Positions 8,433-15,779 of a stretch of 33,786 nt of DNA are shown one piece after another. The notes below the pieces were generated by a model, which saw only the letters and a program-made list of their open reading frames with translations, was not told the DNA's origin and made no database searches. The stretch lies in contig DASRUE010000249.1 of NCBI GenBank assembly GCA_035687895.1, positions 1 through 33,786 of the forward strand. The letters run 5' to 3'. A program made the position numbers and the translations under genes. Position 1 is the stretch's first letter, and each line of letters starts with the position of its first letter. The stretch is from JAERML01 sp035687895 (GTDB lineage: Bacteria > Bacteroidota > Ignavibacteria > UBA10030 > UBA6906).

Positions 8433-9440
8433 CTAAAATTGATTCAGAAATCGGACATCGTTCTCATAGAACAATCGGATGTCATCCACACCATACCGCA
8501 ACGCGGCAATTCGTTCGATCCCCATCCCGAAGGCAAACCCGGTGTACTCTTCAGGGTCATATCCTACAGACTTGAACACGTTGGGGTCCACCATCCCGCA
8601 GCCAAGAATCTCCAGCCACCCACCCTGCTTGCACATCTTGCACCCCTTGCCATTACAGATGAAGCAGGTGATGTAGATGTCTGCGCTGGGTTCTGTGAAG
8701 GGGAAAAACGTCGGTCGGAATTTGTACTCCAGTCCGCTCCCGTAATATTGCTTGATAAATGAAACTAATGTTCCCTTCAGATCGCTGAACGTTACCCCCT
8801 TGTCGACGTAGAGACCTTCGAGTTGGTGAAACTGTGCGAGGCTGCGCGAGCTGACCGATTCGTTGCGATAGACCTTTCCAGGCATTATTACCCGGACAGG
8901 GGGGCGATAATTTTCCATCACCCTTATCTGGACTGGCGACGTGTGAGTGCGGAGCAGGGCCTTCGGGCTGAGGAAGAAAGTGTCTTGCATATCTCTGGCA
9001 GGATGGTCGGGGGGAAAATTCAACGCCTCGAAGTTGTGATAGTCATCCTCGATCTCCGGCCCGACTGCTATCCCGAATCCCATGGAGACAAAGATGGCTT
9101 TCATTTCGTCCATTGTCTGCGTCAACGGATGACGGGTCCCAAGGAATTTCCTTCTGCCTGGGAGCGTCAGGTCCAACGTGGAGTTCTGAACCGGAGGCCG
9201 GCGAAGAGATTCTTGCTTCTGATGAAAAAGGGCTTCAACTTCCGAACGGAGTTGATTCAGCATTTTTCCCAGCGCCGGCTTCTGCTGTCCCTCGACAGTC
9301 TTCAAATTGTCAAAGAGACCGGCGATGAGACCTTTACGGGCGAGGTACTTGATGCGAAAGTCCTCGAGCAGTTGTTCGGTGGTTATTGCGGCGAGGTCTA
9401 TTTCCGCCTGGCGGCGAAGGCGATCAATGTCTTGCTGCAT
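8433..9440 (-). CDS. pheS: Phenylalanine-tRNA ligase alpha subunit
   Basis: The catalytic class II subunit of PheRS. The 335-residue protein has an N-terminal coiled coil (residues 1-90), the motif-1 region (HPLTQTMDEMKAIFVSMGF) and motif 2 with the FHQLEGL segment. Motif 3 is GFAFGMGIERIAALRYG, followed by the usual C-terminal DIRLFYENDVRFLNQF. The ATG at 9440 has no clear Shine-Dalgarno close by; the nearest G-rich tract lies inside the hairpin upstream. This fits translation or transcription being controlled by that hairpin. Confidence 0.97.
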   Translation of the reverse strand: MQQDIDRLRRQAEIDLAAITTEQLLEDFRIKYLARKGLIAGLFDNLKTVEGQQKPALGKMLNQLRSEVEALFHQKQESLRRPPVQNSTLDLTLPGRRKFLGTRHPLTQTMDEMKAIFVSMGFGIAVGPEIEDDYHNFEALNFPPDHPARDMQDTFFLSPKALLRTHTSPVQIRVMENYRPPVRVIMPGKVYRNESVSSRSLAQFHQLEGLYVDKGVTFSDLKGTLVSFIKQYYGSGLEYKFRPTFFPFTEPSADIYITCFICNGKGCKMCKQGGWLEILGCGMVDPNVFKSVGYDPEEYTGFAFGMGIERIAALRYGVDDIRLFYENDVRFLNQF

Positions 9441-9451
9441 GGGATGGCGAG

Positions 9452-9519
9452 GGAAAAGAAATCTCCCCGCGCATATAGTGGCAGGAAATGACCTGCACCG
9501 ATTACCTACGCGGGAAGAT
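9452..9519 (-). promoter_or_regulatory. Attenuator-like hairpin upstream of pheS
   Basis: On the minus strand an 11-bp stem (arms 9509-9519 and 9461-9471) encloses a smaller GTG(G)CAGG-type hairpin and is followed by TTCTTTTCCC. The stem has one G-U pair on the minus strand, where the plus strand would have a C/A mismatch, so it is built for minus-strand RNA. Position and form resemble the E. coli pheST attenuator. A tiny reading frame (MNLPA) overlaps its first arm but has no Phe codons, so the sensor, if any, is unclear. It could simply be a partial terminator after rplT. Confidence 0.6.
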
Positions 9520-9529
9520 TCATTGTTGG

Positions 9530-9877
9530 CTATGCGACAGCAAACTTCACAACCTCTGCAAACGCCTGTGGATTGCTTACTGCAAGTTCCGCAAGGACCT
9601 TTCGGTTGATTGTGATCTGCTTCTTGCTCAGGCCATTGATAAGCCGTGAGTAGGTTGTTCCGTGCACCCGGGCCCCCGCGTTGATGCGGGTGATCCAGAG
9701 CTGGCGGAAGGTCCGTTTCTTGGCTTTGCGATCACGATAGGCATACTGCATGCCCTTGTCGATGTGATGCTTCGCCACCGTGAGGACCTTGCTTCTCGCA
9801 CCCCAGTAGCCTTTCGCTTGCGCGAGAATGCGCTTGCGGCGGCGATGGGAGGCAACTTTATTTTGCGAACGTGGCAT
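9530..9877 (-). CDS. rplT: 50S ribosomal protein L20
   Basis: L20 is needed for early assembly of the 50S subunit. The 115-residue protein is full length and typical: a basic N-terminal extension (MPRSQNKVASHRRRKRILAQ), the conserved AKGYWGARSKV segment, RQLWITRINAGAR and the KVLAELAV segment. In E. coli L20 represses the rpmI-rplT message by binding an upstream RNA structure; I could not establish such a site here. It is the fourth gene of the thrS-infC-rpmI-rplT-pheS-pheT run. Confidence 0.97.
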   Translation of the reverse strand: MPRSQNKVASHRRRKRILAQAKGYWGARSKVLTVAKHHIDKGMQYAYRDRKAKKRTFRQLWITRINAGARVHGTTYSRLINGLSKKQITINRKVLAELAVSNPQAFAEVVKFAVA

Positions 9878-9960
9878 AGTTGCGCTTTGTCCTATGATTG
9901 GTGATTGGTAATCCGCCCTGCTGAACTACATCATGCACAGGGACGGCGTTGATCAGGTTA

Positions 9961-10155
9961 TCAATTGGGTATCATCATGCTGACTGCCCGCTGATCCTGC
10001 TTTGAGACGAGGTGTCCTTTGCGGAGCTTGCGCTTCCGCTTCGTGGTCTTTGAGGTCAGGATATGGCTGCGGTAGGCCGCAGCTCGCTTGATCTTTCCGC
10101 TAGCGGTTCTGCTGAACCTCTTCTTCGCGCTACTGCGCGTCTTCATCTTGGGCAT
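9961..10155 (-). CDS. rpmI: 50S ribosomal protein L35
   Basis: A 64-residue, very basic protein with the L35 signature: MPKMKTRSSAKKRFSRTASG, then KIKR, the HILTSKTTKRKRKLRK block and a short C-terminal tail. The ATG at 10155 is preceded by AAAGGAAT. It lies 17 bases after infC and 83 bases before rplT, the usual order for this trio. Confidence 0.96.
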   Translation of the reverse strand: MPKMKTRSSAKKRFSRTASGKIKRAAAYRSHILTSKTTKRKRKLRKGHLVSKQDQRAVSMMIPN

Positions 10156-10172
10156 TGTGGTGATTCCTTTCG

Positions 10173-10721
10173 TTAGGCTTCTTCTGACTTCGCTTCGTTC
10201 TTCTTCTTACGTTCAGGAACAAAGATCATGATCATGCTCTTTCCCTCCATATGAGCGGCCTGATCGACCTTTCCGACATCGCTTAGCCGCTCGGTTAGCC
10301 GGACAAGCAATATTTCCCCCTTTTCCTTATATGTGATCTCGCGTCCCTTGAACACCACCGAGGCCTTTACTTTGTGCCCATCGGTCAGGAATCTTATCGC
10401 GTGCTTCGCTTTGAAGTCAAAGTCATGCACATCCGTGTTAGGATGAAATCGGAGTTCTTTCAGCAATGAAACATGCTGATGCTTCTTCTGTATCTTATCC
10501 CGCTTGGCGAGCTCATACTTGAATTTTCCAAAATTGATGATCTTGCACACGGGGGGAACGGCATTCGGGACGATCTCGACCAAGTCCGCTTCCCTCTCAC
10601 GAGCAAGCGCTATGGCCTCCCTCGGAGTCATGACACCCAATTGGCCGCCATGTTGGTCGATCACCCGGATCTCAGCGGCGCGGATCTCATCGTTCACACG
10701 GTTCCGATTTTGTTTGCTAAT
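10173..10721 (-). CDS. infC: Translation initiation factor IF-3, with an AUU start
   Basis: IF-3 keeps 30S subunits free and checks the start codon-initiator tRNA match. The protein shows NDEIRAAEIRVIDQHGGQLGV, FGKFKYELAKRDKIQKK and the C-terminal half through GREITYKEKG. A GTG at 10697 could start a 174-residue form. However, an AUU at 10721, eight codons earlier, sits exactly seven bases after a perfect AGGAGG and gives an N-terminus (ISKQNRNRV) of the basic type IF-3 usually has. AUU is the known start of E. coli infC and allows IF-3 to repress its own synthesis. The AGGAGG overlaps the thrS stop codon. I use the AUU start (182 residues). Confidence 0.93.
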   Translation of the reverse strand: MSKQNRNRVNDEIRAAEIRVIDQHGGQLGVMTPREAIALAREREADLVEIVPNAVPPVCKIINFGKFKYELAKRDKIQKKHQHVSLLKELRFHPNTDVHDFDFKAKHAIRFLTDGHKVKASVVFKGREITYKEKGEILLVRLTERLSDVGKVDQAAHMEGKSMIMIFVPERKKKNEAKSEEA

Positions 10722-10734
10722 GGATCTGCCTCCT
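10719..10734 (-). promoter_or_regulatory. infC ribosome binding site and AUU start codon
   Basis: AGGAGG (10729-10734) is seven bases from AUU (10719-10721), and its distal end overlaps the thrS TAG (10733-10735). The alternative GTG at 10697 has only a weak CGGAA upstream. The arrangement implies IF-3 autoregulation through a non-canonical start, coupled to thrS translation. Confidence 0.75.
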
Positions 10735-12673
10735 ATGTGGTGATGGTTTTCTCAACGATCTCCTTTATCAGTGCTGCACTAAACTCCTCCAGGTTCATGG
10801 TTCCAAGGTCTCCCTTCTTGTGTCGGCGCACCGCAACGCTGCCTGCATCCCGTTCCTTCTCTCCAACCACCAGCATAAACGGAACTTTTTTTGTCTCCCA
10901 CTCCCGGATTTTATAGTTGATTTTTTCATTCCTTTCATCCAACTCCACTCGTGCCCCAGCATCAATCAACCTGCGCATTACGGTTTGCGCGTATTCTCGC
11001 TGTCCATCGGTGATGGGCAGAACTACACACTGGACCGGAGCAAGCCAGAGGGGAAAATCCCCGGCAAAGTGTTCGATGAGTACGCCAATGAACCGTTCCA
11101 GGGATCCGAACGGTGCCCGATGAATGATCACGGGTCTATGCTTCTGTCCGTCACTTCCTACGTACTCAAGATTGAACCGTTCCGGCATCACGTAGTCAAC
11201 CTGGACGGTTCCGAGTTGCCACGTGCGCAACAAAGCATCCTGCACCATGAAATCAATTTTCGGTCCATAGAATGCCGCTTCGCCGATGCCGATGAAATAG
11301 TTCAGCTTTTTCAGATCTGCCACTTCTTTTATTTCTCGCTCCGATCGCTCCCACATCGCATCCTCTCCACCATATTTATCCTTGTTCTTCGGATCGCGGA
11401 ACGAAAGCCGGGTCTTGAAACTGCTAAATCCAAGGGTTGCAAAGACCAGCTGAATAAGATCGATAACATCGCATAATTCGTCTTTCACCTGGTCTTGTCG
11501 AACGTACATATGTGCGTCATCCACAGTGAACGACCGAACGCGCGTCAGCCCATTGAGCTCACCGGACTGTTCATAGCGGTACACTGTCCCAAATTCTGCA
11601 AGGCGCAACGGGAGATCACGATAACTCCGTGGTTTCGACAGGTAAATCTGGTGATGATGCGGACAGTTCATCGGTTTCAGGAGATACTCCTCGTCCTCCA
11701 CCTGGATCGGAGAAAACTGGCTATCCTTGTAGTACGGGTAATGTCCGCTCGTCTTGTACAAATTGATGTTGCCAATATGCGGTGTTATAACCGGCAGATA
11801 GCCGCGCTTTTTTTGCTCGCCTCGGAGGAACGACTCAAGCGTTTCCCGAAGCACAGTCCCCTTCGGCAGCCAGATCGGGAGCCCTCCGCCAACTTTTGGT
11901 GTCAGCAGGAACAGCTCCAACTCCGCTCCCAGCTTTCGATGGTCGCGTCGCTTGGCTTCTTCAAGACGGAACAGATGTTCATCGAGCTCTTTCCTCGAGG
12001 GGAACGTGATGCCATAGATCCGCTGAAGCATCTTGTTCTTTTCACTACCGCGCCAGTACGCCCCGGCAACACTCAGAAGCTTGATTGCCTTGATTCGCCC
12101 CGTCGATGGAATATGCGGACCAAAGCAAAGGTCGGTGAAGTCTCCTTGATGATAGAATGTGATCTGTTCGCCTTTCAAGCCATCCAGCAATTCAAGCTTG
12201 TACGGATCGCTCTTTCGCTTGAAATACAAAACTGCTTCATTCCACGACTTCACCTCGCGGCGATACGGAACATCCCGTTTCGCCAACTCTTCCATCTTCA
12301 CTTCAAGCTTGGCGAGATCTTCACCCGTCAACGAATGATCTCCCATATCGATGTCGTAATAGAAGCCGTTCTCGATGGGAGGACCGATGCCGAATTTCGT
12401 TCCGGGGAACATTCCCTCAATTGCCTCGGCCATCAGATGCGCGGAACTGTGCCAATACGTTCTTTTCCCTTCGTCGTCAGTCCACTTCAAAAGCCTGATC
12501 GACGAATCGGATTCGATCGGACGTGAAAGATCCCATGTTTGCCCGTTGACAGACACCGCAAGGACTTCCCTTGCGAGTCCTGCGCTGATGCCCTCGGCAA
12601 TCTTCTGCCCCGTCACGCCGCGTTCAAAAGAACGGGTCGAACCATCTGGAAAAGTGATTAGCACTGAGTTCAT
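10733..12673 (-). CDS. thrS: Threonine-tRNA ligase
   Basis: ThrRS charges tRNA-Thr and edits mis-attached serine. In order it shows a TGS domain (VLITFPDGSTRSFERGVTG), the second additional/editing domain (HSSAHLMAEAIEGMFPG) and the class II core. The core has the zinc-site segment MNCPHHHQIY, motif 2 (FGTVYRYEQSGELNGLTRVR) and motif 3 (IIHRAPFGSLERFIGVLIEH). A C-terminal anticodon-binding domain follows. The ATG at 12673 (646 residues) gives the usual start just before the TGS domain; an in-frame GTG at 12691 would add six residues. Neither has a clear Shine-Dalgarno. A stable hairpin lies immediately upstream. Confidence 0.96.
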   Translation of the reverse strand: MNSVLITFPDGSTRSFERGVTGQKIAEGISAGLAREVLAVSVNGQTWDLSRPIESDSSIRLLKWTDDEGKRTYWHSSAHLMAEAIEGMFPGTKFGIGPPIENGFYYDIDMGDHSLTGEDLAKLEVKMEELAKRDVPYRREVKSWNEAVLYFKRKSDPYKLELLDGLKGEQITFYHQGDFTDLCFGPHIPSTGRIKAIKLLSVAGAYWRGSEKNKMLQRIYGITFPSRKELDEHLFRLEEAKRRDHRKLGAELELFLLTPKVGGGLPIWLPKGTVLRETLESFLRGEQKKRGYLPVITPHIGNINLYKTSGHYPYYKDSQFSPIQVEDEEYLLKPMNCPHHHQIYLSKPRSYRDLPLRLAEFGTVYRYEQSGELNGLTRVRSFTVDDAHMYVRQDQVKDELCDVIDLIQLVFATLGFSSFKTRLSFRDPKNKDKYGGEDAMWERSEREIKEVADLKKLNYFIGIGEAAFYGPKIDFMVQDALLRTWQLGTVQVDYVMPERFNLEYVGSDGQKHRPVIIHRAPFGSLERFIGVLIEHFAGDFPLWLAPVQCVVLPITDGQREYAQTVMRRLIDAGARVELDERNEKINYKIREWETKKVPFMLVVGEKERDAGSVAVRRHKKGDLGTMNLEEFSAALIKEIVEKTITT

Positions 12674-12693
12674 TATGTCAAAAGATTTCACCC

Positions 12694-12732
12694 GAACAAC
12701 AAATCGTCCCGCCCGTCGTTACGGGCGGGACG
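12694..12732 (-). terminator. Terminator-like hairpin between tRNA-Val and thrS
   Basis: A perfect 12-bp stem (12721-12732 with 12705-12716) with an AACG loop on the minus strand is followed by ATTTGTTGTTC. It could end the tRNA transcript. The thrS start lies only 21-32 bases beyond the stem, leaving no room for a promoter between them, so thrS must rely on read-through or on a promoter inside the tRNA genes. The T-run is interrupted, so termination may be partial. Confidence 0.6.
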
Positions 12733-12748
12733 ACCTCCGTACAACCTG

Positions 12749-12822
<74 letters not shown>

Positions 12823-12864
12823 GCCGAACTCATCTCGACCAGGATTGGGACACCAAAAAACTCG

Positions 12865-12950
12865 TACCGAGGGCCGGACTTGAACCGGCATGGACCTCGC
12901 GGCCCTCAGGATTTTAAGTCCTGTGCGTCTACCAATTCCGCCACCCCGGC
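12865..12950 (-). tRNA. tRNA-Leu (anticodon UAA)
   Basis: An 86-base class II tRNA with a long variable arm. The acceptor GCCGGGG pairs with CCTCGGT (two G-U pairs), followed by discriminator A. The anticodon stem CAGGA/TCCTG carries the loop CTTAAAA. The T arm GCCGG-TTCAAGT-CCGGC is perfect. CCA is not encoded. Confidence 0.95.
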
Positions 12951-12991
12951 AGCCGGAAACATCAATTCACGAACGTGCTGGGCGTTCGATG

Positions 12992-13063
12992 AGGCGCCGG
13001 GCGGATTCGAACCGCCGCATAAAGGTTTTGCAGACCTCTCCCTTACCACTTGGGTACGGCGCC
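12992..13063 (-). tRNA. tRNA-Cys (anticodon GCA)
   Basis: A 72-base tRNA with acceptor GGCGCCG/CGGCGCC and discriminator U, as expected for Cys. The anticodon loop is CTGCAAA within GAGGT/ACCTT, and the T arm is GGCGG-TTCGAAT-CCGCC. CCA is not encoded. Confidence 0.95.
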
Positions 13064-13110
13064 ATGCGTCGTCAAAGAACCACTGAACCTGTTGGCAAAT
13101 GACACCCTCA

Positions 13111-13154
13111 TATAAATAAAACCCCGCCACCTGGTGGGATTGGGGGCGGCGGGG
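13111..13154 (-). terminator. Rho-independent terminator downstream of tRNA-Gly
   Basis: On the minus strand CCCCGCC (13148-13154) pairs with GGCGGGG (13122-13128), with a smaller CCACC/GGTGG hairpin inside the loop. The stem is followed directly by TTTTATTTATA. It should end the tRNA-Gly transcript before the tRNA-Cys-Leu-Val group. Confidence 0.75.
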
Positions 13155-13188
13155 CCACTTTAAAGAGGAAGTGTATTTATAAGAGACG

Positions 13189-13234
13189 TTCGGTGCGATT
13201 ACCGAATGCCCCCGTGCCCCGTGTGACCGGGGCA
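13189..13234 (-). other. Two tandem hairpins in the tRNA-Gly trailer
   Basis: Directly after tRNA-Gly, TGCCCCG/CGGGGCA (13215-13234, six-base loop) is followed by TTCGGT/ACCGAA (13189-13206, six-base loop). Both stems are perfect. Neither has a T-run; the terminator at 13111-13154 follows. They may act in 3' processing of the tRNA precursor or belong to a small trailer RNA. Confidence 0.6.
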
Positions 13235-13235
13235 G

Positions 13236-13308
<73 letters not shown>

Positions 13309-13320
13309 ATTGGTAGGGCA

Positions 13321-13349
13321 AATATAAGAAACGCTTCCTTTGTTTGCAA
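13321..13349 (-). promoter_or_regulatory. Promoter of tRNA-Gly
   Basis: TTGCAA (13344-13349) and TATATT (13321-13326, continuing TTG) are 17 bases apart on the minus strand. The predicted start near 13314 is about six bases before the mature tRNA 5' end. Confidence 0.7.
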
Positions 13350-13481
13350 GCACTTTTCTGCAAAACCGCCCCAAGCCAACGCGACTCGGAAAAAATATAC
13401 GTTGGGTGAAACTGAAAGTCAAGTTCTCCGCAAACTTCTTTTTCGCTGAATTCATTCGGAAAACAGGCGGCTGCATCGACA

Positions 13482-13970
13482 TCATCGGTTGATATCCAGT
13501 ATTTTGTACTTCAGTTCGCCAGCGGGCACCTTGATATCTACAGTTTCTCCCTTCGTCCTCCCCAGCAGTGTTTTCCCGATGGGGGAGGTGACTGAAATCT
13601 TGTTCTCCTCATAATTTGCTTCTTCAGGGGAGACCAACAGGTACTCAAACTCGTCCTTTGACTTCAGGTCTTTGACCTTTACTCTGCTCAGTATGTAGAC
13701 CTTGTCATTTGGGAGGTCTTTCGCCTCGATAATCTTGGCCCGCGAGAGGATTTGTTCGATTTTCGCAATGCGGAGCTCCAGATGTTGCTGTTCTTCCTTC
13801 GCGGCATCATACTCTGCATTCTCGGAAAGGTCTCCATGTCCGCGCGCATCGGCGATTTTCTGTGCAATCGCTTTACGCCCGTTTGTCTTCAGCTCACGCA
13901 AATCACGCTCGAGCTCTGTCAGTTTCTCCCGCGTCAAATAGACGGTTTCACTTACTCCGTTTGAAGACAT
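13482..13970 (-). CDS. greA: Transcription elongation factor GreA
   Basis: GreA enters the RNA polymerase secondary channel and stimulates cleavage of back-tracked RNA. The 162-residue protein has the N-terminal coiled-coil finger (YLTREKLTELERDL, with the acidic tip region ARGHGDLSENAEYDAAKEEQ) and the C-terminal FKBP-like domain (SPIGKTLLGRTKGETVDIKVP). The ATG at 13970 has GGAG six bases upstream. It lies between the ribBA terminator and the tRNA-Gly promoter, so it is probably monocistronic. Confidence 0.96.
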   Translation of the reverse strand: MSSNGVSETVYLTREKLTELERDLRELKTNGRKAIAQKIADARGHGDLSENAEYDAAKEEQQHLELRIAKIEQILSRAKIIEAKDLPNDKVYILSRVKVKDLKSKDEFEYLLVSPEEANYEENKISVTSPIGKTLLGRTKGETVDIKVPAGELKYKILDINR

Positions 13971-13995
13971 GGACTACTCCACAATTTGATTTGGA

Positions 13996-14037
13996 CAAAA
14001 ATAATAGCCATCATCCGTTCTCCACGAATGGTGGCTA
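13996..14037 (-). terminator. Rho-independent terminator after ribBA
   Basis: On the minus strand a 13-base arm (14025-14037) pairs with 14005-14017, with a single mismatch and one G-U pair. The loop is seven bases, and TTATTTTTG follows. It lies about 93 bases beyond the ribBA stop and would close the long nuoJ-to-ribBA run of genes. Confidence 0.7.
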
Positions 14038-14129
14038 ACAATATCGTTCCTTGTACTGACACCAATTACGAAAACAGTCTACAGAAAAGCAAGAGGAAAA
14101 TGCCGACGTTTGTGATTAATCAGAAAGGT

Positions 14130-15374
14130 TCACTCTGCTTTCTGTTGCGGGTCAACCAGGATGAGATGCCCCATTTTGTCTCTCTTCGTCCTCAAATAAC
14201 GTTCGTTCACTTCGTTCGCGTCCATTTCCAGAGGAACCCGTTCAACAATCTCCAATCCGTACCCGTGAAGACCGACCACTTTCTTGGGGTTATTTGTGAG
14301 GAGTCGGATCTTCTTGACCCCCAGGTCGCGCAGAATTTGGGCACCAATCCCATAATCGCGCAGGTCCGGACGAAATCCAAGCTTCTCATTCGCCTCTACT
14401 GTGTCTAACCCTTCATCCTGGAGCTTATATGCCTTGAGTTTGTTCACCAAACCGATCCCTCTCCCTTCCTGTCGCATGTACAGAACGACTCCTGAGCCGG
14501 CCTTTTCTACCATTAAGATCGCAGCGATCAACTGCTCGTTGCAGTCACACCGGAGCGAACCAAACAGATCTCCAGTCAGGCACTCTGAATGTACCCGCAC
14601 TAACACCGGCGCGTCCGGCCTGATTTCCCCCTTTACCAATGCGATATGATCTTTGTTGTCCGTCTCACTTCTGTAGAGGTAGATCTGAAATACCCCGTAC
14701 TTTGTGGGTAGGTTGGTTGTCACCAATCGTTGCACGAGCTTCTCTCGCATCATCCGATATTCAATCAAATCCTTGACTGTGACAATTTTCAAATGGTAAT
14801 GCCGTGCTATTTTGAGGAGATCGGGAACGCGTGCCATGGTGCCATCATCATTCATGATCTCACACAGGACGCCGGCAGGATAGAGACCTGCAAGTTTGCA
14901 GAGATCAACCACAGCCTCCGTATGACCAGCCCGTCGAAGTACCCCACCCTCCAATGCCCGAAGAGGAAAAACATGTCCAGGACGTGCTAGATCGCTCGGC
15001 TTGGTGTTCGAGTCCATCAAGGAACGGACTGTGGCTGCACGATCGGCAGCGGACACCCCCGTTGTGGTTCCGTGAACGTAGTCGATGGATACGGTGAAAG
15101 GTGTCTCGTGCAGCGATGTGTTGCTATCTACCATGAGATCGAGACCGAATTCTTTTGCGCGCGATGTCTCGATTGGTGCGCAAATGATGCCTCTTCCGTT
15201 CCGTGCGAGAAAATTGATCACTGAGGCATCTACAAATTCCGCAGCGCAGACAAAATCCCCCTCGTTCTCCCGATCGTCGTCATCCACAACAATGACGATT
15301 TTCCCGTTCCGGATTTCGTCAACGGCCTCATCGATTGTATTGAATCCTTTCAGCTCATGCCCCGACGCTGTCAT
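14130..15374 (-). CDS. ribBA: Bifunctional RibBA: DHBP synthase / GTP cyclohydrolase II
   Basis: The enzyme makes both starting materials of riboflavin. The N-terminal half converts ribulose 5-phosphate to dihydroxybutanone phosphate (acidic VVDDDDRENEGDF motif, later RRAGHTEAVVDL). The C-terminal half opens GTP (zinc site CLTGDLFGSLRCDCNEQL; MRQEGRGIGL). The ATG at 15374 has GGAGG five bases upstream and gives 414 residues, normal for the fusion. A longer frame to 15446 would overlap yajC and adds no conserved residues. No FMN riboswitch is possible in the 31-base gap after yajC. Confidence 0.95.
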   Translation of the reverse strand: MTASGHELKGFNTIDEAVDEIRNGKIVIVVDDDDRENEGDFVCAAEFVDASVINFLARNGRGIICAPIETSRAKEFGLDLMVDSNTSLHETPFTVSIDYVHGTTTGVSAADRAATVRSLMDSNTKPSDLARPGHVFPLRALEGGVLRRAGHTEAVVDLCKLAGLYPAGVLCEIMNDDGTMARVPDLLKIARHYHLKIVTVKDLIEYRMMREKLVQRLVTTNLPTKYGVFQIYLYRSETDNKDHIALVKGEIRPDAPVLVRVHSECLTGDLFGSLRCDCNEQLIAAILMVEKAGSGVVLYMRQEGRGIGLVNKLKAYKLQDEGLDTVEANEKLGFRPDLRDYGIGAQILRDLGVKKIRLLTNNPKKVVGLHGYGLEIVERVPLEMDANEVNERYLRTKRDKMGHLILVDPQQKAE

Positions 15375-15405
15375 ACTTCCCTCCGTTGTACCAACCCCTT
15401 GTTCG

Positions 15406-15747
15406 CTACTTGGCGGCCTTCTGATCCCCGTCGCTTTCTTTAACAATTGTCGTTACGGCGGACCGCTCAAATTTCATTTTCACGTTCTCCGACACCTGTA
15501 TCAAGAGTGTCTTCTCATCAATTCCTGCAACAGTTCCATGCAAACCTCCGGAAGTGATGACTTTGTCACCCTTCTTCACTGATTCCAATAATTTTTCACG
15601 TTCCTTCTGCCGCTTCTGTTGCGGTCTCAGAATGAGAAAGTAAAAGATGCCGATGATCAACGCGAACATGATGATTGTACTCATCAGCCCGCCGTCACCG
15701 GATCCGCCCTGCGGTGGAGCCATGGCAATAACGAATGAATGAATCAA
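15406..15747 (-). CDS. yajC: Preprotein translocase accessory subunit YajC
   Basis: YajC associates with SecDF at the Sec translocon. The product has a short Gly-rich N-terminus (MAPPQGGSGDGG), one membrane helix (MSTIIMFALIIGIFYFLIL) and the hallmark RPQQKRQKE. A soluble domain follows (VKKGDKVITSGGLHGTV). I place the start at a TTG at 15747, exactly five bases after a perfect AGGAGG (15753-15758), giving 113 residues; the ATG at 15723 lacks a ribosome site. It follows tgt, as in E. coli, but secD/secF do not come next; ribBA does. Confidence 0.92.
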   Translation of the reverse strand: MIHSFVIAMAPPQGGSGDGGLMSTIIMFALIIGIFYFLILRPQQKRQKEREKLLESVKKGDKVITSGGLHGTVAGIDEKTLLIQVSENVKMKFERSAVTTIVKESDGDQKAAK

Positions 15748-15779
15748 ATGATCCTCCTGAAAGTATTGCGTGATAGTTA

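Noticed and set aside
11495..12526. Long open frame of 343 codons on the plus strand
   Set aside because: It is antisense to thrS over its whole length, and its product has no recognisable domain; thrS motifs are intact in the other strand.
12694..12748. T-box riboswitch controlling thrS
   Set aside because: No T-box consensus or specifier-loop structure fits in the short space after tRNA-Val; only a simple hairpin is present.
15375..15446. N-terminal extension of ribBA
   Set aside because: It would overlap yajC and lacks a ribosome site; the ATG at 15374 has GGAGG at proper spacing.
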